A stretch of 64,000 nt of DNA from Cryobacterium sp. SO2 (GCF_026151165.2 NZ_CP117849.1:2604001-2668000); one strand, 5' to 3'; numbered from the stretch's first letter, positions 40,308 through 49,299 are shown. Made by a program: numbers and translations. Notes: a model not told the origin generated them from the sequence alone.

Positions 40308-41525
40308 GTGTCCCCCGTTACCGATCCTCTCCGTATCGCCCTGGTTTCCCTCCATACTTCTCCAGGCGCCGAGCCCGGTTCCGGTGACGCCGGCGGTATG
40401 AACGTGGTCGTCAGGCACCAGGCCGAGGCCATGGCGGCCCTGGGCCACCACGTCGAAATCCTCACCCGGCGCTCCTCCCCCGACATGCCCGCCGCGCGCC
40501 GGCTGGGCCCCGGTGTCACCCTGCGCTATCTGGATGCCGGACCGCTCAGGTCGGTGCCGAAGGGCGACCACGAGGGGTTCATCGAGGAGTTCCGCGGCCG
40601 GGCCGCATCACTCGGGCCGTGGGACGTCATCCACTCTCACCACTGGTTCTCCGGCATGGCGATGCTCCCCCTCGCGCGCACGCTGGGTGTGCCGCACGTG
40701 CAGAGCTTCCATTCCATCGCCGCCGACGCGGCCACTCCGCTCTCCGAGGGTGAACGCCCCGAATCCGGCGGGCGGATGGCCGGCGAGGCCTGGCTCGCCC
40801 GGGAATCGGACGCCATCGTGGCGATCAGCCACGCCGAGGCCGACACCATCGTGCAGAGGCTCGGTGGGTCGCCCGAGCGCATCACCGTGGTCCTTCCCGG
40901 CGTGGACGGTACCCTCTTCCACCCCCGCACCCGGGCACCAGCCGGAGGGGCCACCGGGCACGGCTATGCCGTGGTCGCCGGGCGACTGCAGCCGCTCAAG
41001 GGCCTCGACCTCGCCATCGAGGCGATCGCCGCCGTGCCCGAGCAGCTGCGCCCCGACCTCGTCATCGCGGGCGACGCCTCGGCCGACTTCGACGGCTACA
41101 TCGACGAACTCACCCGGCTCGCCGCCCGGCACGGCATCGCGGACCGCGTGCGCTTCGTGGGCCCGCGCTCCCGTGTCGACCTCGCCGCGCTCTTCCGGGG
41201 GGCCAGGGTCGTGCTGGTGCCCTCGCACTCCGAGACCTTCGGGCTCGTGGCTCTGGAGGCCGCCGCCAGCGGCGTTCCGGTCGTGGCGCAGGGCACCGGT
41301 GGCCTGCGCGAGGCAGTGCTCGCGGGCGACACCGGCCTGATCGTCGAATCCCGCGACCCCCGCGAGTGGGCCGGGGCGCTCGCCGAGGTGCTCTCCGACC
41401 CGGAGCTGGCCCGCCGTCTGTCCCAGGCGGCCCGCGCCCGCGCGGAGATCTTCGACTGGCCGCGCTCCGCCGCCGCCCTGCTCGACGTCTACTGCTCGCT
41501 CCTGCCGGTCGCGATCTGCGCGTGA
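40308..41525 (+). CDS. mshA: MshA-like glycosyltransferase (family GT4) of mycothiol synthesis
   Basis: A 405-residue GT-B enzyme. The N-terminal LVSLHTSPGAEPGSGDAGGMNVVVRHQAEAMAALGHHVEI is the hallmark of MshA, which joins UDP-GlcNAc to 1-L-myo-inositol-1-phosphate. The donor-binding half has AVVAGRLQPLKGLDLAIEAI and the C-terminal SHSETFGLVALEAAASGVPVVAQGTGGLREAV. The next gene, overlapping by 4 bp (GTGA), is an MshB-like deacetylase, which supports the assignment. The start is GTG at 40308 in a leaderless context. Confidence 0.87.
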   Translation: MSPVTDPLRIALVSLHTSPGAEPGSGDAGGMNVVVRHQAEAMAALGHHVEILTRRSSPDMPAARRLGPGVTLRYLDAGPLRSVPKGDHEGFIEEFRGRAASLGPWDVIHSHHWFSGMAMLPLARTLGVPHVQSFHSIAADAATPLSEGERPESGGRMAGEAWLARESDAIVAISHAEADTIVQRLGGSPERITVVLPGVDGTLFHPRTRAPAGGATGHGYAVVAGRLQPLKGLDLAIEAIAAVPEQLRPDLVIAGDASADFDGYIDELTRLAARHGIADRVRFVGPRSRVDLAALFRGARVVLVPSHSETFGLVALEAAASGVPVVAQGTGGLREAVLAGDTGLIVESRDPREWAGALAEVLSDPELARRLSQAARARAEIFDWPRSAAALLDVYCSLLPVAICA

Positions 41526-42274
41526 GCCTGCTCGACGGCCGCAGCTCGGTGCTGTTCGTGCACGCCCACCCCGACGACGAGACAATTTCGACCGGGGCTC
41601 TCATAGCCGAATTTGTGGCACGGGGCAGCACAGTCACCCTGCTCACCTGCTCCCGCGGCGAACGCGGCGAAGTCGTGGCCGGTCCGCTCACGGCCCTGGC
41701 CGGAACCGCCGAGCTGGCCGCAGAACGCGAGCGGGAACTGGCCCGCGCCACGGGCATCCTGGGAATCAGCGACAGGTTCTGGCTGGGCGAGGCGCCCGCC
41801 CGCGCGCACGGCCTGGCCGCGCGTCGCTACCGTGACTCCGGCATGGTGTGGATCCGGCCGGGCCTGGCCGGGCCCGCCGCCGACGCCGCGGAGGACGCCC
41901 TCTCGGTGGCACCGCTGGCCGAGGTCGCCGACGACATCGCCGCCCTCATCACGGCGCTCCAGCCGGCCCTCGTGATCAGCTACGACGACGGTGGCGGGTA
42001 CGGGCACCCCGACCACGTGCGCGCCCACGTCGCGACACTGGCGGCCTGTGCGGCCACCGGCACGCCGTTCGCCGAGGTGCTCGAGGCTCCCGCGGCAGAC
42101 GCCGAGTGGTTCGAACTGCCCCAGCACCTGACCGTGGTGACGGATGCGCTGCGCGCGCACGCGAGCCAGCTCACCGTGCACGGCGCCTTCATCGTGCACT
42201 CCGGCGGGCAGCGAGAAGCGATCGGCACCTCGGTGGGCCTCCGGCCACACCCGTTCGACGACGCCCCGGCGTGA
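41522..42274 (+). CDS. mshB: MshB-like PIG-L family N-acetylglucosaminyl-inositol deacetylase
   Basis: A 250-residue zinc deacetylase. Zinc motif HAHPDDE gives H16 and D19, and GYGHPDHVRAH gives a third His near 165. RRYRDSGM (101-108) and the SYDDGGGYGHPDH block are shared with MshB and Mca. MshB removes acetate from GlcNAc-inositol in mycothiol synthesis. Mca, a mycothiol S-conjugate amidase, is a close relative, but the shorter length and coupling with mshA favour MshB. It overlaps the next gene by 4 bp. Confidence 0.83.
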   Translation: MSLLDGRSSVLFVHAHPDDETISTGALIAEFVARGSTVTLLTCSRGERGEVVAGPLTALAGTAELAAERERELARATGILGISDRFWLGEAPARAHGLAARRYRDSGMVWIRPGLAGPAADAAEDALSVAPLAEVADDIAALITALQPALVISYDDGGGYGHPDHVRAHVATLAACAATGTPFAEVLEAPAADAEWFELPQHLTVVTDALRAHASQLTVHGAFIVHSGGQREAIGTSVGLRPHPFDDAPA

Positions 42275-43143
42275 CGGCCCGCCCGTTCCACTCCTCGGCG
42301 AACGTGCTCTTCGACACCGTGGTGCGCCAGGTGCAACGGCTCTCGCCTGGCTTCCTGCGCATCACCCTCACCGGGGCGCACCTCAACCAGTTCGCAGGGC
42401 ACGGACTCGACCAGCGCGTCAAGATCCTGCTGCCCAACGGGCCGTACCCGGCGGCGTTCGACCACGACCTGCTACCCGAATCCGAGTGGCGTCGGCGTTG
42501 GCGGAACACCGACGCGGCCGACCGGCCGGCGCTCCGCAGCTACACGATCAGCACGGCGCGCCCCGATCACCGCGAGGTGGACCTCGATTTCTACGTGCAC
42601 GCCCGGCCGGGCCCGGCGAGTTCGTGGGCCGAAACCGTCCAGCCGGGAGCGCGCCTGCTCGTCTCCGGGCCCAGCAGTCGACTGAGCGACCAACCGTACG
42701 GGATCCAATTCTCACCTGGCACGGCCAGCCGGATGCTGCTGGCCGGAGACGAGACCGCGTTCCCCGCCATTCGCGGGATCGCCTCGGCCCTGGGCCCATC
42801 CGTTCGGGCCACGATCATCCTGGAAGCCGGCGATCCCTCTGACGCGGCCTGGCTCGTCGCGGACCTCCCCCGGCACGCTGTGGCCGTGCACCGGCGCGGA
42901 CCCGACGGCAGCGGATCCGCACTCATGCCCGCCGTCGCGGAGTGGACCCGGGCCGTGGGCGCGGACTCCGCCGCACGCGGCACCGACTTCTACGCCTGGC
43001 TGGCGACGGAGAGCGCCCAAGTCGCCCGGCTGCGTGACCTGCTGCACGGATCAGGGATCGACCCCGCGCGGGTGCACTCGCAGGGGTACTGGAATGACCG
43101 GGCACGAGCCGCCGAGCATCGCGCGGAGGTTAGGGTAGGCTAA
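42271..43143 (+). CDS. Siderophore-interacting protein (FAD/NADPH ferric reductase family)
   Basis: A 290-residue protein of the ViuB/YqjH family. The FAD-binding barrel has RPALRSYTISTARPDHREVDLDFYVHARPGPASSWAETVQPGARL (the RxYT motif). The SIP C-terminal domain has LLAGDETAFPAIRGIASAL and ends with VHSQGYWNDRARAAEHRAE. It releases iron from ferric siderophores in the cytoplasm by reduction. It is translationally coupled to mshB upstream, and its stop codon lies inside the DtxR-type iron box of the next operon. Confidence 0.9.
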   Translation: MTARPFHSSANVLFDTVVRQVQRLSPGFLRITLTGAHLNQFAGHGLDQRVKILLPNGPYPAAFDHDLLPESEWRRRWRNTDAADRPALRSYTISTARPDHREVDLDFYVHARPGPASSWAETVQPGARLLVSGPSSRLSDQPYGIQFSPGTASRMLLAGDETAFPAIRGIASALGPSVRATIILEAGDPSDAAWLVADLPRHAVAVHRRGPDGSGSALMPAVAEWTRAVGADSAARGTDFYAWLATESAQVARLRDLLHGSGIDPARVHSQGYWNDRARAAEHRAEVRVG

Positions 43144-43148
43144 GCTAA
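43130..43148. promoter_or_regulatory. DtxR/IdeR-type iron box
   Basis: TTAGGGTAGGCTAAGCTAA matches the actinobacterial DtxR/IdeR consensus TTAGGTTAGGCTAACCTAA at 17 of 19 positions. It covers the stop codon of the siderophore-interacting gene and lies 46 bp before the binding-protein start. Iron-loaded regulator should repress the siderophore ABC operon from here. Confidence 0.88.
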
Positions 43149-43194
43149 CTATCACGACACTCGTCGTCTCCTCGCCCGCCGAAAGGACGTCTTC

Positions 43195-44163
43195 GTGCGC
43201 CTGCCCACCTCCCTGCACCGTTCACGTCGGTTTCTCGTCGCCGTGGCACTTCCCATTGTCGTGGTCATCGCCGTGACCGGATGCACCGCATCCGTATCGA
43301 CGGCTACGTCGGCCGGCGCGTCCACGGACGGCTCCTCACCCGACACCGGCACCCACCTCGTCGAGCATGCTCGCGGTGAGACCGAGGTGCCCAACGACGT
43401 ACAGCGAGTCGTGGTGCTCGAGCCGGTACAGCTGGATACCACGGTGGCGCTTGGCGTTATCCCGGTGGGCGCGGCCGTGTTGAACGAGGCGGCCGGGGTG
43501 CCGGCCTACCTCGGAGAGGCCGCGGCGGGGATATCCTCGGTGGGAACCGTGCCAGAGCCGTCGATCGAGAAGATCGCCGCCCTGAAGCCCGACCTCATCC
43601 TCGGAACCGAGTCGCGCCACTCCGCGCTCTACGACCAGCTCTCGTCCATTGCGCCGACGGTGTTCATGGCCACCCAGACCGACCCGTGGACCGAGAACGT
43701 CGCGCTGGTCGCCAGAGCCCTCGGCGACGAGGCCGGCGCCGAAGAGCTGCTCGCCGCGTACAACGACCGTTGCGCCGAGATCGCGGACACTTATGACACG
43801 GCCGGCCTGACGGCCCAGTTCGTGCGCCCGCGCGATGGCATCCTCACCCTGTACGGGCCCACCTCCTTCGCCGGCAGCACTCTCGAGTGCGCGGGGTTCA
43901 CCATCCCTGAGCGGGACTGGGAGGAGTCGATCTCGGTGGACATCTCCCCCGAGCGCGTGCTCGAGGCGCAAGCCGACCTCGTACTGGTCTCGGCGACCGA
44001 CGTGACCGATGCGACCCTCATTCCCGAGTCCATCCGGAGCAATGCGGCGTCCTTCCCCGGCCTGAACGTCGTGGACCAGTCCTTCTGGATCACGGGTGTC
44101 GGCCCGCTCGGCGGCATGACCGTGCTTGACGACATCGACCGCATCCTGGCCGGCTCGAAGTAG
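43195..44163 (+). CDS. Iron-siderophore ABC transporter substrate-binding lipoprotein
   Basis: A 322-residue protein with signal peptide and lipobox AVTGC (Cys at about 30). The FecB/FhuD-like fold is shown by RGETEVPNDVQRVVVLEPVQLDTTVALGV, GTVPEPSIEKIAALKPDLILG, the long backbone helix region and ISVDISPERVLEAQADLVLV. It binds a ferric siderophore outside the cell. The GTG at 43195 follows GAAAGGA. It begins an operon under the iron box and is followed after 9 bp by the first permease gene. Confidence 0.92.
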   Translation: MRLPTSLHRSRRFLVAVALPIVVVIAVTGCTASVSTATSAGASTDGSSPDTGTHLVEHARGETEVPNDVQRVVVLEPVQLDTTVALGVIPVGAAVLNEAAGVPAYLGEAAAGISSVGTVPEPSIEKIAALKPDLILGTESRHSALYDQLSSIAPTVFMATQTDPWTENVALVARALGDEAGAEELLAAYNDRCAEIADTYDTAGLTAQFVRPRDGILTLYGPTSFAGSTLECAGFTIPERDWEESISVDISPERVLEAQADLVLVSATDVTDATLIPESIRSNAASFPGLNVVDQSFWITGVGPLGGMTVLDDIDRILAGSK

Positions 44164-44172
44164 CCGGGTTCG

Positions 44173-45165
44173 ATGTCAGTGCGGGCGGCCTGGTTCGGGG
44201 TAGCCGGGGTAGCGCTGCTTGTGGCCATCACTCTCTCCGTGATCGTCGGCGCCAATTCGCTGGCGCCCGGCACCGTGCTGCATACCGTCTTCGGCGGCGG
44301 CAGCGCTGAGTCCCGGTTCGTCGTCTGGGATCAGCGGATACCGCGCACGGCGGCCGCTCTGGCGGTGGGTGCCGCCCTCGGCGTGGCCGGCGCGCTCATC
44401 CAGGCGTTTACCCGCAATCCGCTGGCCGACCCCGGCATCCTGGGTGTCAACGCGGGGGCGGCGTTCTGTGTGGCCGTCGGCATCGCCTTCTTCGGCGTGA
44501 CCAGCCCGCTCGGCCATGTCTGGCTGGCCTGCGGCGGCGCGCTCATTCTCACTGTGGCGGTGTACGCGATCGGGTCCGCCGGCGGCGAAGCGGCCGGACC
44601 CGTGCGGTTGACCGTCACCGGCGTCGCGATCGGAGCCGTGTTCGCCGGACTCACCACGGGGCTCACGCTCACCAATCCCGACGCCTTCGACCGGATGCGC
44701 GGGTGGAGCGCCGGCAGTCTGCTCGAGCGGGGATTCGACGTGGTCGTGCCCGTTCTTCCGCTGGTCCTGGTGGGACTGGCCCTGGCGCTGGCTGCCGCGC
44801 CCGGGCTCAATTCGATAGCGCTCGGCTCCGACGTGGCCCGCTCGCAGGGAGTCAGCGTGCGGCGCATCCAACTTGTCGTCTTGACGGCGGTGACGCTGCT
44901 GGCCGGCAGTGCAACGGCCGTGGCCGGGCCACTCGTCTTCGTGGGCCTGGTCGTGCCGCATGTGGTGCGGTGGACGCTCGGTACCGACCAACGCTGGATC
45001 CTGCTCGGCTCCCTGCTGCTCGGTCCCATTCTCGTCGTGCTCTCCGACGTGCTGGGCCGTATCGCGGTACTGCCGAGCGAGATGCCCGTCGGCATCGTGA
45101 CGGCCTTTGTGGGCGCGCCTGTGCTGATCGCCCTGGTGCGCCGGCGCTCGGCGACCGCGCTGTGA
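44173..45165 (+). CDS. FecCD family siderophore ABC transporter permease (first subunit)
   Basis: A 330-residue permease with about ten TM helices. FecCD motifs include RIPRTAAALAVGAALGVAGALIQAFTRNPLADPGILGVNAGAAF and PLVFVGLVVPHVVRWTLGTDQRWILLGSLLLGPILVVLSDVLGR. It forms half of the membrane channel for the ferric siderophore. It overlaps the second permease gene by 4 bp (GTGA). Confidence 0.94.
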   Translation: MSVRAAWFGVAGVALLVAITLSVIVGANSLAPGTVLHTVFGGGSAESRFVVWDQRIPRTAAALAVGAALGVAGALIQAFTRNPLADPGILGVNAGAAFCVAVGIAFFGVTSPLGHVWLACGGALILTVAVYAIGSAGGEAAGPVRLTVTGVAIGAVFAGLTTGLTLTNPDAFDRMRGWSAGSLLERGFDVVVPVLPLVLVGLALALAAAPGLNSIALGSDVARSQGVSVRRIQLVVLTAVTLLAGSATAVAGPLVFVGLVVPHVVRWTLGTDQRWILLGSLLLGPILVVLSDVLGRIAVLPSEMPVGIVTAFVGAPVLIALVRRRSATAL

Positions 45166-46208
45166 CCGCCCTCGACGTCGGGCGGCGGCGGGTGGTCCTG
45201 CGCATCCGCGGCTCCAGTCTGGTCATCGGGGTGCGCTCCGCCGTCGTCGGCCTGATCGTGACCTTGGTCACGGTGCTCCTCGGACTCCTCGCCCTGGCCC
45301 TGGGCGATTTTCCGATCACCATCGCCGAGGTCGTCGGAGTCCTCACCGGCCAGGTCGACGCCCTGCCGCGCATCGTGGTGCTGGAGTGGCGCCTTCCGCG
45401 CGCGGCCGCCGCCGTATTGTTCGGTGCCGCACTGGCCGTGGCCGGCGCCATTTTCCAGACCGTCACCCGCAACCCGTTGGCGAGCCCGGACATCATCGGC
45501 CTCGCGAACGGCTCGTTCACCGGCATGCTGGTGGCCCTGCTCGTACTCGGCGGCAGCTGGCCACTGCTCACCGCGGGGTCGCTGATCGGCGGCCTGCTGG
45601 CGGCCGTCCTGATCTACCTGCTCGCCTACCGGGGCGGCCTGCATGGGTTCCGTTTCATCGTGGTGGGCATCGGCATCTCGGCCATGCTCGCGTCGGTCAA
45701 CACCTGGATGCTGCTGCGGGTGGAACTGGAGACCGCGCTCTTCGCATCGGCGTGGGGTGCCGGCACGATGAACAGCGTCACCGCTCTCACAGCGGTTCCG
45801 GCGGGTCTCTGCATCGTTCTGTTGCTCGCGCTGCTTCCTCTGGTCGCCCCCGCCATGCGGCAGCTCGACCTCGGTGACGACGCCGCCTCCGCCAGCGGAG
45901 TGGCTGTCGGTCGGGCCCGGCTCCTCGCCATCGCCCTCGCCGTTTGCCTGGTGAGCGTCGTCACGGCCGTTGCCGGCCCGATCGCTTTTGTTGCGCTGGC
46001 CGCACCGCAGATCACCCGGCGACTCACCCAGAGCCCCGGCATCCCCCTCGTCACGACGGGACTCGTGGGAGGGGCGTTGCTGCTCGGCTCCGACCTGATT
46101 GCCCAGCATGTCATCCCGCTCACCGTGCCCGTCGGCGTGGTGACGGTGGTCCTCGGCGGCGGTTATCTCGTGTGGCTACTCATCCACGAATCCAGGAGGA
46201 GAGCATGA
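45162..46208 (+). CDS. FecCD family siderophore ABC transporter permease (second subunit)
   Basis: A 348-residue permease, the partner of the preceding one. An N-terminal cytoplasmic stretch of about 25 residues precedes ten TM helices. RLPRAAAAVLFGAALAVAGAIFQTVTRNPLASPDIIGLANGS and PIAFVALAAPQITRRLTQSPGIPLVTTGLVGGALLLGSDLIAQ are FecCD blocks. The start is GTG at 45162. Its 3' end carries the ribosome-binding site of the ATPase gene, with a 4-bp overlap. Confidence 0.94.
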   Translation: MTALDVGRRRVVLRIRGSSLVIGVRSAVVGLIVTLVTVLLGLLALALGDFPITIAEVVGVLTGQVDALPRIVVLEWRLPRAAAAVLFGAALAVAGAIFQTVTRNPLASPDIIGLANGSFTGMLVALLVLGGSWPLLTAGSLIGGLLAAVLIYLLAYRGGLHGFRFIVVGIGISAMLASVNTWMLLRVELETALFASAWGAGTMNSVTALTAVPAGLCIVLLLALLPLVAPAMRQLDLGDDAASASGVAVGRARLLAIALAVCLVSVVTAVAGPIAFVALAAPQITRRLTQSPGIPLVTTGLVGGALLLGSDLIAQHVIPLTVPVGVVTVVLGGGYLVWLLIHESRRRA

Positions 46209-47035
46209 GCTCACCCACCGACCCCACCCCCTCACCGCTCCAGGCCGCCGGCCTCAGTGTGCGGTACGACCGTCGCAGCGTCATCGACGACCTCGACCTC
46301 AGCGTGCCGCCCGGATCGTTCACCGTGATCATCGGCCCCAACGCCTGCGGCAAGTCCACCCTGCTGCGCGCCCTGGCCGGCTTGCTTCCCGCGGCGTCGG
46401 GAGCCGTGTTGCTGGACTGCAAGGACATCTCCGCCTATTCGGCGAAGGAGACGGCCCGGCGCCTCGGCCTGTTGCCGCAGAGCGCGGTGTCCCCCGACGG
46501 CATAACTGTGGCCGAGCTGGTGGCCCGCGGCCGTTACGCCCATCAGCGCCTGCTGCGCCAGTGGTCTGCGGCCGATGAGGCAGCCGTGACGGATGCGCTT
46601 CGCCTCACCGACGTCGCCGACCTGGCAACCCGGCCGGTAGACGAGCTCTCCGGCGGGCAACGGCAGCGCGTGTGGATCGCTATGGTCCTTGCCCAGCAGA
46701 CACCGCTGATCCTGCTGGATGAGCCCACCACCTATCTCGATATCGCACACCAGATCGAGGTGCTCAACCTGCTTCACGACCTCAACGGGCAGGGGCGAAC
46801 CATCGTGGCGGTGCTGCACGACCTCAACCATGCCGCTCGGTACGCCTCCAACATCATCGCCATGCAGGACGGCCGGATCGTGGCGCACGGCCCGCCCCGA
46901 ACGACCATCACCGCCGAGCTGGTCGCCGGGGTCTTCGGCCTGCCCAACATCGTCATCAACGATCCGCTCACGGGCACTCCCCTGGTGGTTCCCGCTGACA
47001 CCCGGCTGCCCCACCCCGTGCACAGGCCGGCCTGA
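46205..47035 (+). CDS. Iron-siderophore ABC transporter ATP-binding protein
   Basis: A 276-residue FecE/FepC-type ATPase with Walker A GPNACGKST (about 38-46), Q-loop LLPQSAV, signature LSGGQRQRVWIA, Walker B LILLDEPTTYLD and switch His in AVLHDLNHAARYA. It powers the FecCD permeases. The ATG at 46205 follows GAGGAGAG. It is the last gene of the iron-regulated operon; 24 bp separate it from the convergent ligase gene. Confidence 0.94.
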   Translation: MSSPTDPTPSPLQAAGLSVRYDRRSVIDDLDLSVPPGSFTVIIGPNACGKSTLLRALAGLLPAASGAVLLDCKDISAYSAKETARRLGLLPQSAVSPDGITVAELVARGRYAHQRLLRQWSAADEAAVTDALRLTDVADLATRPVDELSGGQRQRVWIAMVLAQQTPLILLDEPTTYLDIAHQIEVLNLLHDLNGQGRTIVAVLHDLNHAARYASNIIAMQDGRIVAHGPPRTTITAELVAGVFGLPNIVINDPLTGTPLVVPADTRLPHPVHRPA

Positions 47036-47059
47036 GCCACGACCTGCATAGCCACAGGT

Positions 47060-48208
47060 TCAGCCGAGAATCGATCCCACCGTCACGGCCATCTTCTCGT
47101 CGCCGCGCGGCAGGGACACCGTGGCGGCGAGCAATCGGCGCAGCCCGGGCAGCCCGCCGCGGCTGAACGCCGCCCGCTGCCGCTCAGCGCCGGTGCCGTC
47201 CACCGCCAGCCGCGCCACCGCCTCCGCCGCCAGCTCCAGGTCACCCAGTTGCACGAGCTCGGGCTCGACCAGCCGCAGGAGCCTGCGGAGGCAGTCGTGC
47301 GCCGGGGCCAACGCCCCGACCAGCGGATCGAACACCTCGTGGCGCATCCCGAAGTGAGCAGAGTGCAACAGCGCGGCCGACAGGAGCTCTGACGGCATCT
47401 CGGCGGATGCCGTCGCCGCGGCGCTCTGCGCGTTCGGGACTGCGAGCGAGTGCGCCACCAGCGCCCGGCACAGTGTGGTGATGAACAGGGTGGTCTGCGT
47501 GTCGAGTTGCGCGTCCGCCATCCTGAACTCGATCGTGGGCAGGTGCTCGGAGAGGCGCACATCCCACATGATCACGCCCAGGTCGACGGTGCCGCCGATG
47601 CCCAACAGGCGGGCGATCCGCCGGTCGTAGTCCGCGGCGTCGACGAACGAGGGCGGGCAACCGGAGGTCGTCCACCGGCGCAGCAGCACAGTGCGCCAAC
47701 TGTCGTGCCCGGTGTCCTGCCCTCGCCACAGGGGTGAGTTCGACGCGATCGCCGTCAAAAGGGGCAACCAGGGCCGCACCGCGTTGAGTACGACCACACC
47801 GGCCTGCCGACTGGGAATGCCCACGTGTACGTGCAGACCACTCACCTGGTGGTCGGCGATCACGGCGTCCATGGTGCGCACGATGTGTCGGTAGCGTTCG
47901 GTGTCGGTGATCGAGGGGAACTCGGTGGTGTCGGGCGGGGTGCCGATACTCGCCACCACGACTCCCAGCTCGGCTGCGCGTATCGCCACCGCACGGCGGA
48001 ACCCCGCGACGGCCGCACGGGCGTCGTCTATCCGCTCGAACACGGCCGAGGCGTGCTCGATCTGCGAGGCCAAGAACTCCCGGTGCGTGACGTCTCGCCA
48101 CTTGACCGTGGCCGAGAGCGTGTCGAAAACCCTGGCGCCCGCATCCACTGGGCACAGGGTTTCAGGATCGAGGAACTGGAACTCCTCTTCGATGCCGAAC
48201 GTAGCCAC
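47060..48208 (-). CDS. YbdK-type carboxylate-amine ligase (GCS2 family)
   Basis: A 382-residue ATP-dependent ligase of the glutamate-cysteine ligase 2 family. It shows the N-terminal ATFGIEEEFQFLDPETLCPVDAG, then FLASQIEHASAVFERIDDARAAV, QVSGLHVHVGIPSRQAGVVVLNAVRPWLPLLTAIASNSPLWRGQDTGHDSWR and the substrate-site IEFRMADAQLDTQTTLF. Some members make gamma-glutamylcysteine weakly. The GTG at 48208 follows GAGAGG. It is divergent from a class II glutamine amidotransferase gene, so both may act on gamma-glutamyl compounds; that link is inference. Confidence 0.88.
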   Translation of the reverse strand: MATFGIEEEFQFLDPETLCPVDAGARVFDTLSATVKWRDVTHREFLASQIEHASAVFERIDDARAAVAGFRRAVAIRAAELGVVVASIGTPPDTTEFPSITDTERYRHIVRTMDAVIADHQVSGLHVHVGIPSRQAGVVVLNAVRPWLPLLTAIASNSPLWRGQDTGHDSWRTVLLRRWTTSGCPPSFVDAADYDRRIARLLGIGGTVDLGVIMWDVRLSEHLPTIEFRMADAQLDTQTTLFITTLCRALVAHSLAVPNAQSAAATASAEMPSELLSAALLHSAHFGMRHEVFDPLVGALAPAHDCLRRLLRLVEPELVQLGDLELAAEAVARLAVDGTGAERQRAAFSRGGLPGLRRLLAATVSLPRGDEKMAVTVGSILG

Positions 48209-48403
48209 GATGACCTCTCCCGTCACCGCCCGATCACGACGGTGTGAATCCGATTGGGACGAGTTTGCACTCCATCCCCTCCGCCGGTCAAGGGCTGTCA
48301 GGAGGGTCGAAGGATGTGCACAGCGATCTGGGCGCTGGCCCGAGGGAGGTGCATTATGGTCGCGTGCGCGTCGCCGCAGGCGTGCCGGATCGGAGAGGTA
48401 CGG

Positions 48404-49240
48404 ATGTGCAGATGGCTGGCCTATATCGGGGAACCGCTGCGTCCCTCGAAGATCGTGCTCGACGCAAAGCACTCGATCGTCGCGCAATCGCTGGATTCCC
48501 CGCTCGGGGCCGAGACCGTGAACGGTGACGGTTTCGGCTTCGGCTGGTATCCCACCGGAGCCCCGGCGGGTACGGCGCCTGCGCTCTTCCACAGCATCGA
48601 ACCGGCCTGGAATGACGCGAACCTGCGCGAACTCAGCCGGGCGATCGAGAGCCCACTCTTCTTCACCCACGTACGCGCGGCGACCGCGCCCCCGATCCAG
48701 CAGACCAACTGCCACCCGTACCGCTTCGAAAACTGGATGTTCATGCACAACGGAGCCATCGCGAGCTGGCGGCAGCTGCGCCGAGACCTCACCCTGGCGA
48801 TCGACCCCGAACTGTACCCGAACGTGCTCGGGACGACGGACTCCGAGGTACTTTTCCATCTCGCCCTCAGCCTGGGGCTCCGTGACGACCCGATCGACGC
48901 CATCGGGCGCGCGATACGCATGGTCGAGTCCGTCGGGCATTCCCAGGACGTGCAGTTCCCCTGGCAGGGCACCGTCGCCGTGTCGGATGGCACCACGCTC
49001 TGGGCATTTCGCTACTCATCCCAGGGCCGCACGCGCTCGTTGTTCCACTCGGCAGACATCCCCACCCTGCGGGAGATGTACCCGGAGCAGGAGCGCCTCG
49101 CGGCCTTCGGCGACCGGGCCAAGGTCGTGGTCTCCGAACCGCTCAACGACCTGCCCGGTGCCTTTGTCGAGGTGCCGGAGTCCTCAGCCCTCACGATCGA
49201 CCCCGATGGGTACCGCCACCAGCCGTTCCTGGTCGGCTGA
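48404..49240 (+). CDS. Class II glutamine amidotransferase (EgtC/YafJ-like)
   Basis: A 278-residue N-terminal-nucleophile hydrolase. Cys2 directly follows the initiator Met (MCRWLAYIGEP), followed by NGDGFGFGWYP, FFTHVRAATAPPIQQTNCHPY and FMHNGAIASW, all core motifs of Ntn glutamine amidotransferases. It is a stand-alone domain like YafJ or the ergothioneine gamma-glutamyl hydrolase EgtC. No EgtB or EgtD gene is in the window, so the EgtC role is not claimed. The ATG at 48404 follows GGAGAGG. Confidence 0.87.
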   Translation: MCRWLAYIGEPLRPSKIVLDAKHSIVAQSLDSPLGAETVNGDGFGFGWYPTGAPAGTAPALFHSIEPAWNDANLRELSRAIESPLFFTHVRAATAPPIQQTNCHPYRFENWMFMHNGAIASWRQLRRDLTLAIDPELYPNVLGTTDSEVLFHLALSLGLRDDPIDAIGRAIRMVESVGHSQDVQFPWQGTVAVSDGTTLWAFRYSSQGRTRSLFHSADIPTLREMYPEQERLAAFGDRAKVVVSEPLNDLPGAFVEVPESSALTIDPDGYRHQPFLVG

Positions 49241-49271
49241 GAGCACCAGCGCACTGGCGCGGGAGATACAG

Positions 49272-49299
49272 GAAACGCCACCTCGGAGGGTGGCGTTTC
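49272..49299. terminator. Bidirectional terminator between GATase gene and tmRNA
   Basis: GAAACGCCACC (49272-49282) and GGTGGCGTTTC (49289-49299) form a perfect 11-bp stem with a 6-nt loop. It lies between the GATase stop and the 3' end of the convergent tmRNA gene. Short T-tracts on each side suit both directions. Confidence 0.75.

Noticed and set aside
44703..45161. Upstream extension of the second FecCD permease
   Set aside because: It is an Arg/Gly-rich shadow of the first permease. The GTG at 45162 overlapping the preceding stop is the natural start.
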